A stretch of 64,000 nucleotides of DNA from Eonycteris spelaea (taxonomy: Eukaryota; Chordata; Mammalia; Chiroptera; Pteropodidae): contig PUFA01000081.1 in the NCBI GenBank assembly GCA_003508835.1, positions 6,324,001-6,388,000 of the forward strand, in the 5' to 3' direction. This document shows positions 1-11,079 of the stretch, piece after piece. Every line of letters starts with the position of its first letter. Within the stretch, counting starts at the first letter, position 1. Position numbers and translations under genes: made by a program. The notes under the pieces are model-generated. The model made no database searches. It was not told the DNA's origin and saw nothing but the letters and a program-made list of their open reading frames with translations.

Positions 1-643
1 ATTGGAAGCCTAGTTTGCTGATTTTTCTAATTTTTGATCAAGACCGAGGACAGAAAGATTCATGAACCGAGATAAACCCATAAGCTGCATAGCCAGTTTC
101 TGCAACAGTGACAGGCTCACCTCTATGTGTTAAATACCTCAAGTACTAAAAATACGTACATATAAACTCAAAAAGAGAAATACAAGCCAGTCTTTCCAGA
201 ATCACACAAAAAGTTAAGTGATAAAACTGTCTGTAATACTCTTCAGTGGTAGAATTCTCCCACTGGATTTTAAATTTTGAAACTCTATATAAAGTACTGC
301 TTTATATATACCTGCTATACAGCTAAAAACAAAAAATATGAAATGTAACATCTAAAAGTGCTTGGCAAATAAAGAACCATATATTGAAACCAAAATTTTT
401 TATTGCTATAAATGTTATAAAAGGCATTAAAAATATCTGAGAGGTTGGTAGAAAATATAGGAGGCCTTGTAAAAAACTTCAATATTCAAGAGGAAGGAAG
501 ATAGAAAAGACCTGAAGACTTCAAGATAAAGGAGTTAAAGGTGAGAAATAAATATGTGTACTTACCTTTTTGATGTTAAATTAACACTATCTTTTATAAA
601 AAATCACATGTTTTACTAATTCACAGAAACAGTACATACTTAC
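1..643 (-). other. RAD18: RAD18 intron 2, partial
   Basis: This AT-rich stretch runs from the left edge to the donor of RAD18 exon 2 (GTAAGT on the minus strand, ending at 643). I looked on the minus strand for the next RAD18 exon, which should carry the remaining RING cysteines and the segment after them, and did not find it. That exon must therefore lie beyond the left edge. No recognisable repeat or regulatory element was seen here. Confidence 0.6.
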
Positions 644-727
644 AGTTATGTGAACACTGAGGAATCATTCATTTGCAATGTTGAAATATTCAAAGCAAAT
701 TCCACACCGCAACAAATCATCTACTGT
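644..727 (-). CDS. RAD18: RAD18 coding exon 2, start of RING finger, frame broken by a 2-nt net insertion
   Basis: RAD18 is a RING E3 ubiquitin ligase that works with RAD6 (UBE2A/B) to monoubiquitinate PCNA at stalled forks. On the minus strand the exon follows a TTTTCAG acceptor and encodes TVDDLLRCGICFEYFNIA, including the first RING zinc ligands (RCGIC, Cys25 and Cys28 in the usual numbering). It then runs into AAT GAA TGA, a stop. Past the break, a different frame resumes the expected IPQCSHN and ends at a canonical GTAAGT donor. The exon is 84 nt where the family needs 82 (27 codons plus one base). The extra bases lie at about 685-692, where the plus strand reads 'cattcatt'. Both splice sites and the codons on either side look normal, so an assembly error or a recent allele is likelier than old decay. 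Gene identity is firm; the state of the reading frame is uncertain. Confidence 0.85.
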
Positions 728-2885
728 CTGAAAAGAAAATACCATATATACATATCAGAAAGACATCAAGATTGGAATGTCTGTCACAGAACTCTTTCTC
801 TATCCCTTAAAAAATATATTTAATAATACTTTTTGTCAAAGATACAAACTCAATAGCAAACTCCACATAAACTGCAGGGGATCTTGACAGAGAACCCTCC
901 ACCCCACTATGATGCTTACCATTCAAATCTCAGGTTTCCCAAAGTGTATTAGACAGATAAAAATGACACTGTACAGATTCCTATGCAATATTGTCAAACC
1001 CTTTACAAAAGGGCGACTGTATTCCTTTTCCATTTCCCATGTGTTTTCAGCTCTTACCACAAAGCCGCCCCCTCTACAGACCCTTTTCCTTTGGCATACA
1101 GTCACTTTGGGTGAAAGGCACCAGTAGCCAGTCACCACACAAGAACAAATCAGAGGATATTAAAGCCAAACATTAGAAATTATCTAGTTAAAACTCTTGT
1201 TTCACATATAAGGAAACCTGTATCCAGAGCTGGCACACATATAGGGCATGAGTCAGTCCAGGACTAAACTTCCTGTCCCCCTACTGGCAGTCAGCCCAGT
1301 GCTTTCCACATGGTGAAGCCAAAGGAGGAAGCCCTGGAAAGAGCGGGAACCAGTGACAATAGAGGAGGTGAAAAAGTGGACGATCTGGAAAGTGAAATAG
1401 ATGTGTGTCAACCTGAAATGCAAACTAAACAGTAAAGGATCTATTCTTGCAACCCAAAATCTTTTAACTCATTTAAAATAAAAATTTTATTCCATTTAAT
1501 AGAAACTGAGCAGGTATATAAAGAAAAAAAAAAAAGAGGGAGCTCTTCTTATGCACAGACATGGAAAGATTGCCAAGATAAGTGGAAAAAAAAAAACAGT
1601 ACATATGGTCTGCTGCCTTTTGTTTAAAAGACAGCGGCAAATAACAATGTATTTCTATGTTTAAAATACAAACAAAAGATAAATGTCACTAATAGTCTAT
1701 ATGATGAAATCATTATGTAGCCATTAAAACATTGCTTTTCAAAGAATAGTAAACACCATAGGGAAAATTGATCATGTTTTTAATGGAAACTTCTTTTAAA
1801 AAATTAAAGAACGAATCTACAATACATAATAAAAGAACTATGTAGCTTAATCTCTATAACTATCTTATGAAGCTATAGCATCTGTATGTATCCCAGGTTA
1901 TAGGTAAGAACTAAAAAGCTTAAAAAGCAGTTGGCGTCAAACTCAAGAAGTTGACTCCAAAGTGATCCCAAACTTTAAATGCATATATACATTGTGGGAT
2001 TGTGTGTGCAATGAGCACACACAAGAAAAAACTGAAAAAAAAATAAGAGAAAACATTAAACAGTTTTTATCTTCTAGATGATATGATGATGGGTAACTTT
2101 CATTTACTCCTTTTTCTTACCCTGAATTTTAATTTTTCTCTACTACATAACACATACATTTATAACCTATCAAAACATAAATTTTTATTATGGTTAAAAC
2201 AGGGAAATAAACATTAAAAAGCTAGAAGACTTTTGAAAATCAGTAAAGAGCAGAGGCAGGACTGGAAGCCAGAGCCCTGGCATCTACTGTACTTCTATTG
2301 TACATCTATAGTTTAACTTTCTTGCATATAACCATCCTCTTCTGGAGGATCAGTGGTTCTGACAGATCTGATGAGCAAGATGTGTAGAAGGTGACATCAC
2401 ATCAGAAGAACTATAACATTCTTGTACAAATTTCCAGCTATGATATTTCAAGTGAGTAACATGCACAACACATGTGCCTCAACCCAAACAGAGTGGTCAA
2501 GTGGATGCCCAGGATTTCTTAGAGAAAGAAAGCGGACAGGGAAAGTAGGGAATGGGTAAAAAGACAAAAATTAGAGTAAAGGTTCTTAAGTTTTTTGAAA
2601 AATGGATTAAAACTATGGACTCTCTTTTCAGAAAAACATATATACAGATGAAAATTTTATAAGTAATCCAAATACCAAAGTCTTCCCATGTATCCTATGT
2701 TAGGAACCATGGATGTAAAATCATTTATATTCAACATAAAAAAAAAAAGAACTTCAAACAGAGCTACTTCGGGGAGCAGCTAATTCTTTGTTCCTAGAGG
2801 AGTTCAAGTGATAGCTAGATGAGAAACTGGCAGATATATTATAAATGAGATTAACATACTGGAGAGAGGCTGGCTTTCCAACCTT

Positions 2886-2896
2886 AAGATTTCATG
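2886..2896. repeat. Left target-site duplication of L1 insertion
   Basis: The 11 bases AAGATTTCATG here are repeated exactly at 4559-4569. The pair brackets the L1 at 2897-4558, as expected for target-primed reverse transcription. Confidence 0.85.
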
Positions 2897-4558
2897 CTTC
2901 TTCAACATTGTTAAAATGGCCATACTACCCAAAGCAATCTATAGATTCAATACAATCCCTATCAAAATACCAATGGCATTTTTCAGAAAGCTAGAAGAAA
3001 TAATCCTAAAATTTATATGGAGCCATAAAAAACCCCAAACAGCCACGGCAATCTTGAGAAAGAAGAACAAAGTTGGAGGTATCACACTACCTGATATCAA
3101 ACTATACTACAAACTACAGTAATCAAAACAGCATGGTACTGGTATAAAACAGATACGTTGATCAATGGAACAGAATAGAGAGCCCAGAAATAAATCCACA
3201 CCTATATGCTCACTTAATATATGACAATTAAGGTAAAAATATACAATGGGGTAAAGACAGTCTCTTCAATAAATGATGCTGGGGAAATTGGACAGATACA
3301 TGCAAAAAAAGAAGCTGGACCACCTTCTTACATCATATACAAGAATAGATTTAAAGTGGATTAAAGACTTAAATGTAAGACCCGAAACCATAAAACTTCA
3401 AAAGAAAACATAGGCAGTAAACTCTGATATTACTAACAGGAATTTCTTTTCAGATATATCTCCTCAGGCAAGAGAAACAAAAGAAAAAATAAATAGGACT
3501 ACATCAACTAAAAAGTTTTTGCACAGCAAAGGAAACCAACAAAACAAAAAGACAACCGACTGTTTGGGAGAAGATATTCACAAATGATACATCTGATAAG
3601 GGGTTAATATCCAAAATATATAAAGAATTTATTAAACTCAACAACAACAACAAAACAAATCAATTAAAAAATGAGCAGAAGACCTGACCAGGTACTTCTC
3701 CAAAGAGGAAATACAGATGGCTAAAAAAGACATATGAAAAATACTCAAGGTGCTAACCATCAGAGAAATGCAAATTAAAACCACAATGAGATACCACTTC
3801 ACATCTGTCAGAATGGCTATCATAAATAAATGAAAAAACTACAAGTGTTGGCGAGGATGCAGAGAAAAGGGAACCTTCATACACTGTTGGTGGGATTGCA
3901 AATTGGTACAGCCGCTATGAAAAACAGTATGGAGGTTTCTGAAAAACTTAAAAATGTATATACCTTTTCACCCAGCAAATGCACTTGTGGGTATCTATCC
4001 AAAGAAAACCAAAACAATAATTCCTAAGGATCTATGCACTCCAATATTCGTGGCAGCACAATTTACAACAGCCTACATATGGAAGTAACCTAAATGCCCA
4101 ACAGACAATTGGATAAAGAAACTATGGTTCATATAAACAATGAAATATTACTCAGCCATTAAAAAAATGAAATCCTACCATTTGCAATGACATGGATGGA
4201 CCAAGAGATTATTATGCTGAGTGAAATAAGTCAGATAGAGAAAGATATATACCCTTTATAATTTCATTTATATGCGGAACCTAAAGAACAAAAAGAATAA
4301 ACTAATCAAAACAGACTCAAAAATATAGTGGACATTTGGTGACAAACAGAGGGGAGGAAGGGTTAGGTGGCTGGGAAAATGGGGTGAAGAGTTGAAGAAA
4401 TATAAATTAGTAGTTGATAGTTGGTCACAGGGATGGGCCAGGGGAGGGAGGGAGCAATTGGGTGGGGGGATCGTTTTATGAACTATATAGATGTCTAACC
4501 AATGAAGTATATACCTGAGACTAATTTAAATAAATTTTTTAAAAAAGAAAGAAAGAAA
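2897..4558 (+). mobile_element. 5'-truncated L1 (end of ORF2 plus 3' UTR) with perfect TSD
   Basis: The plus strand reads like the last third of L1 ORF2. An open stretch at 2916-3122 encodes [19 protein letters not shown] and [20 protein letters not shown]. Downstream are remnants of the 'tactcagccattaaaaaaatg' type, a 3' UTR and an A-rich tail (aaaaaagaaagaaagaaaaa). ORF2 is broken by stops and frameshifts, so the copy is dead. Identical 11-bp duplications (2886-2896 and 4559-4569) define both ends. The insertion is antisense to RAD18. Confidence 0.9.
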
Positions 4559-4569
4559 AAGATTTCATG
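4559..4569. repeat. Right target-site duplication of L1 insertion
   Basis: AAGATTTCATG follows directly on the A-rich tail and matches 2886-2896 at 11 of 11 bases. Confidence 0.85.
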
Positions 4570-4889
4570 ATTCTAATATGGGCTCAATCAACTCCATCGT
4601 TGATCAGTCTGGTGCTGAACCCTCAATTCAGTGCTGTGGTGAAATATCAAAGCCAGAGAAGACATGGAACCTGCCTGTAGAGAAACTGTGGAAGTTGTGA
4701 GAATATATAAAATTACAAGTTACAGAACTTCACCTCCTTTATCCATTCAATCTTCACAACAAATAAAAAAGGGGATTGAAAGAGTTAACACATGTGCTAA
4801 TGATAAGATATATGAATTTAATGTTTACTATCCTCCAGGTACCATCAATAAATTAGCAAATAATTTTTGAGCACCCACTACCTGCCACA

Positions 4890-5120
4890 CATTGTGTTAT
4901 ATACAGTTAATAGGCCAGACAGGATCCCTATCCACACACATTATAATTCATTTAACCAACCTATAAACTATTTTTGTCTCCAGTTTATAGTTGGGGATAT
5001 TAAGCGCAGAGAGGTGAAGTAACTGACACAAAGTCACACAGTTAAATAAGAGGTAGAACCCAAAATTAACTCAGGACCATCAGAACTCAAATCTATGCTC
5101 TTCTCCACAGCACTTTGGTG
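4890..5120 (+). mobile_element. MIR SINE
   Basis: The sequence carries the MIR core on the plus strand: 'gcagagaggtgaagtaact', then 'aaagtcacacagttaa', then text close to the 'agaactcaaatctatgctct' end. Divergence is heavy, as usual for this mammal-wide family. Confidence 0.7.
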
Positions 5121-5239
5121 CCAAGACCACCACAACTCAAATCCAGTTTTCCTAGATTCTTCCACAACATCAGCATTTCACCATGGGTCTATATCTCAGG
5201 TCCCCAAGGACTGTTCATAACACTGAAGATGACAGGAAG

Positions 5240-5400
5240 AACAAAGCCTCATATCTACTTTAACCTCCCCTAAGTCCCTTCACATAATCCTCATCAGCCT
5301 TATGAGTCAGTGGCACGGATACAATAATCCCCAAGTTTACAAAATTGAGGAACAGAATGAGAAATGATCTTGCCCACAAAACAAAAATGATCCCAATGCA
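5240..5400 (+). mobile_element. MIR SINE fragment
   Basis: A run resembling 'cctcatcagccttatgagtcagtgg...aataatccccaagtttacaaaattgaggaac' matches the central MIR core in sense orientation. The ends are indistinct. Confidence 0.5.
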
Positions 5401-6158
5401 AGGAGAAAAACTGAGAAACTAATTCTTAGCTAGCACATTTGCTCTTGACCAAATATAGCAGGAATCCTGGGCTCACTACTATGTAAATGGAAACTAGAAT
5501 GCCTTGCCAAAAACCAAGTAGCCACCAAATCAATGTTATTTAAGTGAAATAATTCAATGAAATGAAAGACTAGTGCTGAGCCTGAGTCCTAATCTCTGTT
5601 TAAAAGAGACATGCACAACTGTTAGGAGTTAGGACACATTAGGAAGGAGTTAGGGCAAACGAGCACTAGGCTTCTTGATGGTAATTAGAAGAAATAAAAG
5701 AGAATGTAAAGGATACTACCTGCTTCACTACGTGATTAGTTTTCTGATGCAGGTCCACCTAAAATCACGTTCGATGTCACTTTGAGAAATTCTCAACTAA
5801 TGTAACCCAAGAGTTTACTAAATGCTTGACACTTAGTAAGTCCTCAGAAAAAGCTGTCACTGTCGTTTTCACTGTTTAGAGTAACCGATTTTCTCGAGGT
5901 CACTGTTACTGTTGTGACTGAACTGCAGAATACCCACCCAGTGCCATAAGACAGCTCACCATAATAGGGACCCAGACCTGTCCCCACCCCTTCTCAGGTT
6001 AGGAAACTGAGACCCAGAACCACGCAGATGGCAAATGACAGAGCAGGGCCGGATTACCTGGCCCAGCTCGTCGCTCGCGCCTCGTCCTTTCTCCACTTCA
6101 AGGCGGGGCTGGCTTCCCGCTGACACCCTGGAGCCCCCAACCTCCCCGGAGCACTCAC

Positions 6159-6209
6159 CTTCATGACTGCCAGGGCCGGAGGCCACCGAGGCTCGACTAG
6201 GGAGTCCAT
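6159..6209 (-). CDS. RAD18: RAD18 coding exon 1 with start codon
   Basis: On the minus strand ATG (6209-6207) opens MDSLVEPRWPPALAVMK, matching the start of RAD18 (human begins MDSLAESRWPPGLAVMK, from memory). A GTGAGT donor follows exactly at the exon boundary used in mammalian RAD18. The exon is 17 codons and ends in phase 0, which fits exon 2 beginning with a whole codon. The frame is open further upstream to about 6275, but the only upstream initiator there is a TTG, so this ATG is the natural start. The segment precedes the RING domain. Confidence 0.95.
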
Positions 6210-6334
6210 GATCTCCCCTAAGGAGTATGGGGGGTCCACCACCCACTGGCCTCCCGCGCTCCTGTACCACTCCAAATTCCCCGCGCTATGGAGGGCTACG
6301 ACAGCAGCCGGCGACGCCCGCGGCGTGAGCGGGG

Positions 6335-6352
6335 GCTACTGGGAGTTGTAGT
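6335..6352 (-). promoter_or_regulatory. ZNF143/THAP11-type ACTACAnnTCCCAG element
   Basis: On the minus strand the bases read ACTACAACTCCCAGTAGC. This fits the well-known ACTACA-NN-TCCCAG promoter element bound by ZNF143 and THAP11/HCF-1 in housekeeping and cell-cycle genes. It lies about 130 bases upstream of the RAD18 ATG, at the expected place for a core-promoter site. Confidence 0.75.
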
Positions 6353-6385
6353 ACGTGGGCGGAGCGCTGCCAAGGAGGCTCTTAT

Positions 6386-6397
6386 TGCGCACGCGCC
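6386..6397 (+). promoter_or_regulatory. NRF1-like site
   Basis: TGCGCACGCGCC fits the NRF1 consensus (YGCGCAYGCGCR) except for the last base. It lies in the RAD18 CpG island, about 180 bases upstream of the start codon. Binding is inferred. Confidence 0.55.
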
Positions 6398-6624
6398 AGA
6401 CGTCTGCTTTATCTTTCAAGGCAGAAGTAAAAAAACCCACATCCGGTTTTTTTACCTGACAGTTAATAAATAAATGCCTGGTGAATATCAGGAAAAGATG
6501 GCCAGGACTCAAATGAAATCCGAACTTTGCCGAATCTTTCAAGGACTAGGCTAGTGCCTCCTCCTTCGGGTCACCCTCCATGATTACTGTAATTATTTGT
6601 CCCTGCTCTGAACAGGGTTTTTTA

Positions 6625-6775
6625 TATCTATTATTTCATCTAACCCTATCACAATACTGAGAGGTAGGAATTATTATTGTCAGTTTACACAAATGGAAAC
6701 TTTGGCTCAAAAGAGTGAATAGAGTTTCCCTGAGGCACACAGTTTCATGACCAGGTTATAAAAATAGCATCTCTG
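6625..6775 (+). mobile_element. MIR SINE
   Basis: A diverged sense MIR core is visible: 'gaggtaggaattattattg', then 'cagtttacacaaatggaaac', then 'gaggcacacagtttcatgac'. Confidence 0.65.
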
Positions 6776-6954
6776 GACTTTAAACGTGAGCTCCTTCTTT
6801 CATCAACTTGAAATTTTAAGTTACTTCTTTTCTTAACCACCTTAGCTTTGGGTAGCCTTCCAGATATTCCTTATGCAGATACATAGATACGGGTTTTTTT
6901 TCCCGCGAATGTTATTATATTAAATGCTTAGCTCGGTCAACTTGAATTTTTCTG

Positions 6955-7320
6955 TTTGCTTAACCATACATCTTGAGACTTCTCCATGTTAATACATATA
7001 GCTTTACTTCATTCTTTTTAATACCTATGAAGTCCATAATATAGATGTACCACAGCTTATTTACTCCTGTACTGAGGAACATTTAGGTTGTTTCCAATGT
7101 TTTACTATTACAAAGAGTTGCAATGAACACACTATCTATATAAATCTTGTCACACACCAGGATATCTGGTGGATGATTTCCTATAAATGGAACTCTAGTA
7201 GTCAATTTGTGTGCTCTTTTAAAATAGTGATGGCTAGAATTATATGAATTTCCTTTTAAAAGCTGTACTAATACACGTACACTTTCATCAGGAGAGTATG
7301 AGTGCCCATTATCCAAATGC
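6955..7320 (-). mobile_element. Old L1 fragment, antisense
   Basis: The plus strand reads as the reverse complement of the L1 3' region: 'cattctttttaatacctatg', 'aacatttaggttgtttcc', 'caaagagttgcaatgaacac' and 'cctataaatggaactctagt'. The copy is diverged and truncated on both sides. Confidence 0.7.
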
Positions 7321-7479
7321 AAAGTGCTGACCAGCGCACCACCCAGCCTGTCTACTTAGCTTATCCACTCATCCACTGCCTTAGGTGGACCTCCACAGCA
7401 TCAAGCCTCATGGGCAGCAAGTCTGCATAGCTTTGTCGCTCAGGGCAGACCCCTGCATCTTGCCACTGCTGCCTGGCAT

Positions 7480-7620
7480 CATCTATGCATTCATCATTCA
7501 ACAAATTTTTTCTAAGTGCTTACCATTGGCCAGGCTCTTAAACTAACCTATGAAGTAGGCAGAGGTAGTCTGTTATTACTACTTTACAGAAGGCAGTGAG
7601 GCTCAGAGAGGTTAAGGCTT
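7480..7620 (+). mobile_element. MIR SINE
   Basis: A sense MIR: 'aagtgcttaccattggcca' followed by 'ctttacagaaggcagtgagg' and 'ctcagagaggttaaggc'. Confidence 0.7.
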
Positions 7621-7739
7621 TACTCCTTTGGGCTCTTTTCCTAAGGAACCTCTGGCCCCTGAGCCAGAGCTGTACTCAATTGAATTTTCCTAAATACTCA
7701 TTGGGCAATAATAATACAGCACTGAGACAATGGACTTTA

Positions 7740-8085
7740 ATATCCATTACAATAATATTGACATTTATTAGGCACATGTATGCAAAGCATTTTCGTAGGT
7801 GTTTTTATACACATTGACGTATTTCAGACTCACTCCAACCAAATGAGAAAAGGGAAGTACCTAGGAAGCTTGCTTAGGGCACACTGCTGGTAAGTGAAAG
7901 AGGAAATATTTGAACTTGCAGTCTGGCTTAAGAGTGTATATTAACCACTACAGAATATCCCCATAAGGACTCATCATGAGAATTATTTCCATTTCATAGA
8001 CGTGGAAACTGAGTGTCAGAGAAGCAAAGAAATTCATTCAAGATCACACAGCTTGTCAGTGGTAAAGTCCAGCTTTGAGCATTGG
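7740..8085 (+). mobile_element. Two adjacent MIR-type fragments
   Basis: About 7740-7935 has an AT-rich MIR start ('gacatttattaggcacatg') and later text resembling the 3' MIR end. About 7975-8085 repeats the MIR core ('cagacgtggaaactgagtg' type, then 'agatcacacagcttgtcag'). They are probably separate insertions in the same orientation. Confidence 0.6.
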
Positions 8086-9080
8086 CCTTTTATTCCAAAC
8101 CAAAAGGGATCACCCAGTGACACTTTATTAAGGAATAATTGAGCAGACAAAGCCACAGGGCAGAGGTCGAGGATCCCAGAATGCTGGACCTAGTGGGGCT
8201 TCAGAAGGAAGGTGGGAGTGGCAGGGAAGGGTGGAGGCTGCAATGGGTTTGTATCCGCCAAGAGGAGGGCATGCAAATGAACTCCAGGCTGAGTTGGAAA
8301 GAATTGCCTACCAGGATCTGGACGCAGGGAGAATGGGTAGACTCAGAAAGACAAAGGAATTGAGAGGAAGACCAGTTCCCCACCTGAGTACACCAGTAAT
8401 TGTTCCTTCATGGTACAAGTTGGTTATAAGACTTAAGGTGACAAATGGCTGGAAGGTGAGACAAGATACAGGAGATAAGAAGAAAAAAAAATGGGGAATG
8501 AAGGAGAGAGAGACAGAGACAGAAATACGCTCTTCTCATTCAACTATGAAAACAGATTTGAAAGTAGGCATCACTTGTTAGTCCTGGGGTCCAGATACAT
8601 CTCCCCCGAGTCTGGAGAGCCTCCAGGGCAGCACTCGTTGCTGGTGGTCTCTGAGTTTCTGCCACCAGCTGAGTGAGACTGAATAAATGAATCATCAGAA
8701 TAAGCCTTACATTTCATGAATCTTTTCCTCTCAAGTTGAGAATTCTTTTCCTGTTCTCTTCAACAGCAAACCCACTCAAACCCACCTCTGAGTCCAGGAA
8801 GCAAAGTCACAGAGTATAAGCAGGTCTGAAGACCCACCTTGAGTCAAGACAAGGCATCTGTCTTGCCTTCCCTGTGGTATTTATCCACCCCTGGGAGCCA
8901 ATTTCCTTTAACAAGCTGCTGTTTGTTAGTCCCTTCTATTAGATCAATAAAAAGATTTGTTCTTCCTTGTTCAGGGGTTAAAACAAAATGTTCCACACAA
9001 AAAAAGCAGGCTAGTACTCAGTGAAATCTTCAGTGGTACTTAGCAAAAAGTGAGGACTGGGATAGGGCCATGAGGTAAGA

Positions 9081-9216
9081 TACAGGATGCCCAGAAAATT
9101 TGAATTTCAGGTAAATAGCAATTTTTTAATATAGGTATAGCCAAAATGTTGCATATAACATATTAAAAAGTTATTCACTGTTTACCACAAATTCAAATTT
9201 AACTGAACATCCTGTA
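9081..9216. repeat. Long imperfect palindrome, MITE-like
   Basis: The left arm starts TACAGGATGCCCAGAAAATT at 9081 and runs to about 9137. The right arm ends in CATCCTGTA at 9216, and its reverse complement starts TACAGGATGTTCAGTTAAAT. Each arm is about 57 bases, separated by a short loop around 9138-9158. A palindrome of this form is typical of old non-autonomous DNA-transposon relics in mammals. I do not assign a family with confidence. Confidence 0.75.
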
Positions 9217-9464
9217 GTCTAATTTGCCAAATCTGACAATCCCAGTCAGGTAAACATTCTCCCAGCTGAGCGTGGGGCCTGGCCTAGATGCACCTTGAGG
9301 AATCCCAGGACCTCAAATTCCTTTCCAGGGTTTCTCTTCCTCTCTGTCGTCCATTCTTTCTTTCTGGAGGACCCACCCTCATTTTAGTCATAAGGGGAAG
9401 TTCAGGCCATATCCCTTCCTTTTCCCTTCCTCCCTTTCTCTGCTCCTCCCTCCATTTTAACAAA

Positions 9465-10180
9465 TGTTTAGTGACCTGCTACCTATCTATGCCAGGTGTT
9501 GGAATACAGTGGTGAACAAGAGTCTTTGTCCCTGTTCTCAAGGAGCTGATGCCCAGGGGCTAGGATAGAAACAAGTTGGTATGTAAGAAAATGAAAAGAT
9601 AATTTAATAAAATGGTAAGTGATGTGAAAACAAAAGAGGATAATGTAATCGAGAGTGAGGAGACATTATAAATTGAATGATCTGGGAAGTCCTCCCTGAG
9701 AAGGTGACATTTGTACTAGGACCCAATTAATAAGATAGAGACAGCCATGCAAAGACCTGAGGGTGGAGAGTTCCAGGTCATGATGAAGAGTTTAGATTTT
9801 AATCCATGTTAACGCTAACAAGGTATTGAACCTCTCTGGTCCTCAGTTTTCTCATCTGTAAAATGGAGATGATAATAATAGTGTTTGTCTTTACAAGGAT
9901 GGTGGGAGAATTAGATGAGTTATTGTAAGTAAAGTGCCTAGAACAGTGCCTGGCACCTAACAAGCACAGTGTGTCAGTTGTCATTGTTATTATGTTGCTA
10001 TAAGCACAAGGGGAGGGTTTCAGACAGGGAGGTGACATAACCTGATTTACAGTTTCAAAATGTCATTTTAGCTGCTGGTTGAAGAAAAGATTTTAGTGGA
10101 GAAAAAGTACAAAGTACCAATCAGGGGGCAGTGACAACGGACTGGACCAGGTTAACAGCAGTCAGGAGGAAGTGAAGTGC
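9465..10180 (-). mobile_element. Old LINE (L2-like, antisense) interrupted by MIR
   Basis: The plus strand resembles the widespread antisense L2-type text: 'ccaggtgttggaatacagtggtgaac', 'tcctccctgagaaggtgaca', 'gaggtgacataacctgattt'. It is split by an antisense MIR at 9825-10005. The family call rests on remembered consensus and is moderate. Confidence 0.5.
9825..10005 (-). mobile_element. MIR SINE, antisense
   Basis: 'cctcagttttctcatctgta' and 'aaatggagatgataata' followed by 'agaacagtgcctggcacc' is the reverse complement of the MIR core. It is nested in the older LINE-like repeat. Confidence 0.8.
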
Positions 10181-10584
10181 TATGGGCCCCATGCTTCTTG
10201 TGGACTCCATAGTAAGGCCTTGCTTTGTCCCTACTCTAGGCCCCATTCTAATTCCTCTTAAGTGGGGATTCTGCCTTGTTTTCACTAGTCCCTCTACCTT
10301 GGAGTCCCAGCCTCAGGGCCAGCAAGGCCTAGTTTAAAAGACAGACTGTGTTCATTACCTGTTCTATCTGCCCGTTAGACCACCACCTCTGGGAGCTTCT
10401 TCCTAAGACTGAGTACATGTCTATCATCACAGCCTTTTCTTGGAAAGGTCGCAACCCCTCCCATTGGTGCTTTCAACTATATGGGGTGACAAACAGTAAA
10501 CTAGACAGAGAATATCCATCCACATCAAAGTTTACAGATGAGAAAGACTTTGAGAACGGAGAGGAAGAAATTTTAAGGGAAGGA

Positions 10585-11035
10585 GCTGTATTAGTCAGGA
10601 TCCTTTTGGTTATAAGTGTTGAGCTAGAAAGCCAGTTCGAAATGGCCTAAACAAAAAGGAAATGTATTAGCTCAAATAACTGAAAAGTCCAGGAGTAGAT
10701 ATTCAGGTGTGGCTTGATCCAGGTGTCATACAATTTAGTCCCTTTTTCTTCCTTTCAATCTCTCTTTCTTAATGCCTTATATCTGCTTTCCTCAGGGCAG
10801 CTCAGTGCTCAAACATGGCCTTCAAGATTTCCAGGCCTTCATTCTATTAGCCCTATTGCCTCAGCAGAAAGAAAGCACTTCATTCCAATAGCCCCCAGCG
10901 AAAGTACCAGAGCTGAATCTCATTGGCCAGAATTGAGTCACATGCCCTCGAACCAATCACTGTGCCTCAGGTTGTCTAGGTCTGAGTTGTGGGTAAGAGT
11001 GAATGTCCCAAATGAACACTGGAATGCTTCATAGA
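10585..11035. repeat. Old interspersed repeat, class unresolved
   Basis: The run from 'tgtattagtcaggatccttt' through 'ggaaatgtattagctcaaat' to 'gaaccaatcactgtgcctca' matches a frequent mammalian interspersed repeat that I recognise but cannot classify safely as LTR or DNA element. It holds no meaningful reading frame. Confidence 0.4.
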
Positions 11036-11079
11036 TAGTAAAAAGGGAATGGATGCCTGTAAGCATACAGAGTGCAAAA

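Larger units (their letters stand above)
728..6158 (-). other. RAD18: RAD18 intron 1
   Basis: This intron separates coding exon 1 (donor GTGAGT at 6158) from exon 2 (acceptor ending at 728). Its left half is AT-rich and holds decayed L1-type 3' sequence, roughly 1500-2200. A truncated L1 follows at 2897-4558. Two MIR fragments lie at about 4890-5120 and 5240-5400, and a third remnant at about 5985-6050 beside the CpG-rich promoter. No further coding exon was found. Confidence 0.7.
6030..6440 (-). promoter_or_regulatory. RAD18: RAD18 CpG-rich promoter and 5' end
   Basis: GC content and CpG density rise sharply here against AT-rich surroundings. The region includes coding exon 1, the 5' leader and about 200 bases upstream of the start codon. 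No TATA box is visible at a useful distance, which suits a dispersed-start housekeeping promoter. It contains a ZNF143/THAP11-type element (6335-6352) and an NRF1-like element (6386-6397). The exact transcription start cannot be read from sequence alone. The opposite direction opens onto intergenic DNA in which I see no gene. Confidence 0.75.

Noticed and set aside
6054..6275. An N-terminally extended RAD18 start at 6275
   Set aside because: The upstream initiator is TTG, not ATG, and the known protein begins at the MDSL Met. The frame is open upstream by chance in a GC-rich leader.
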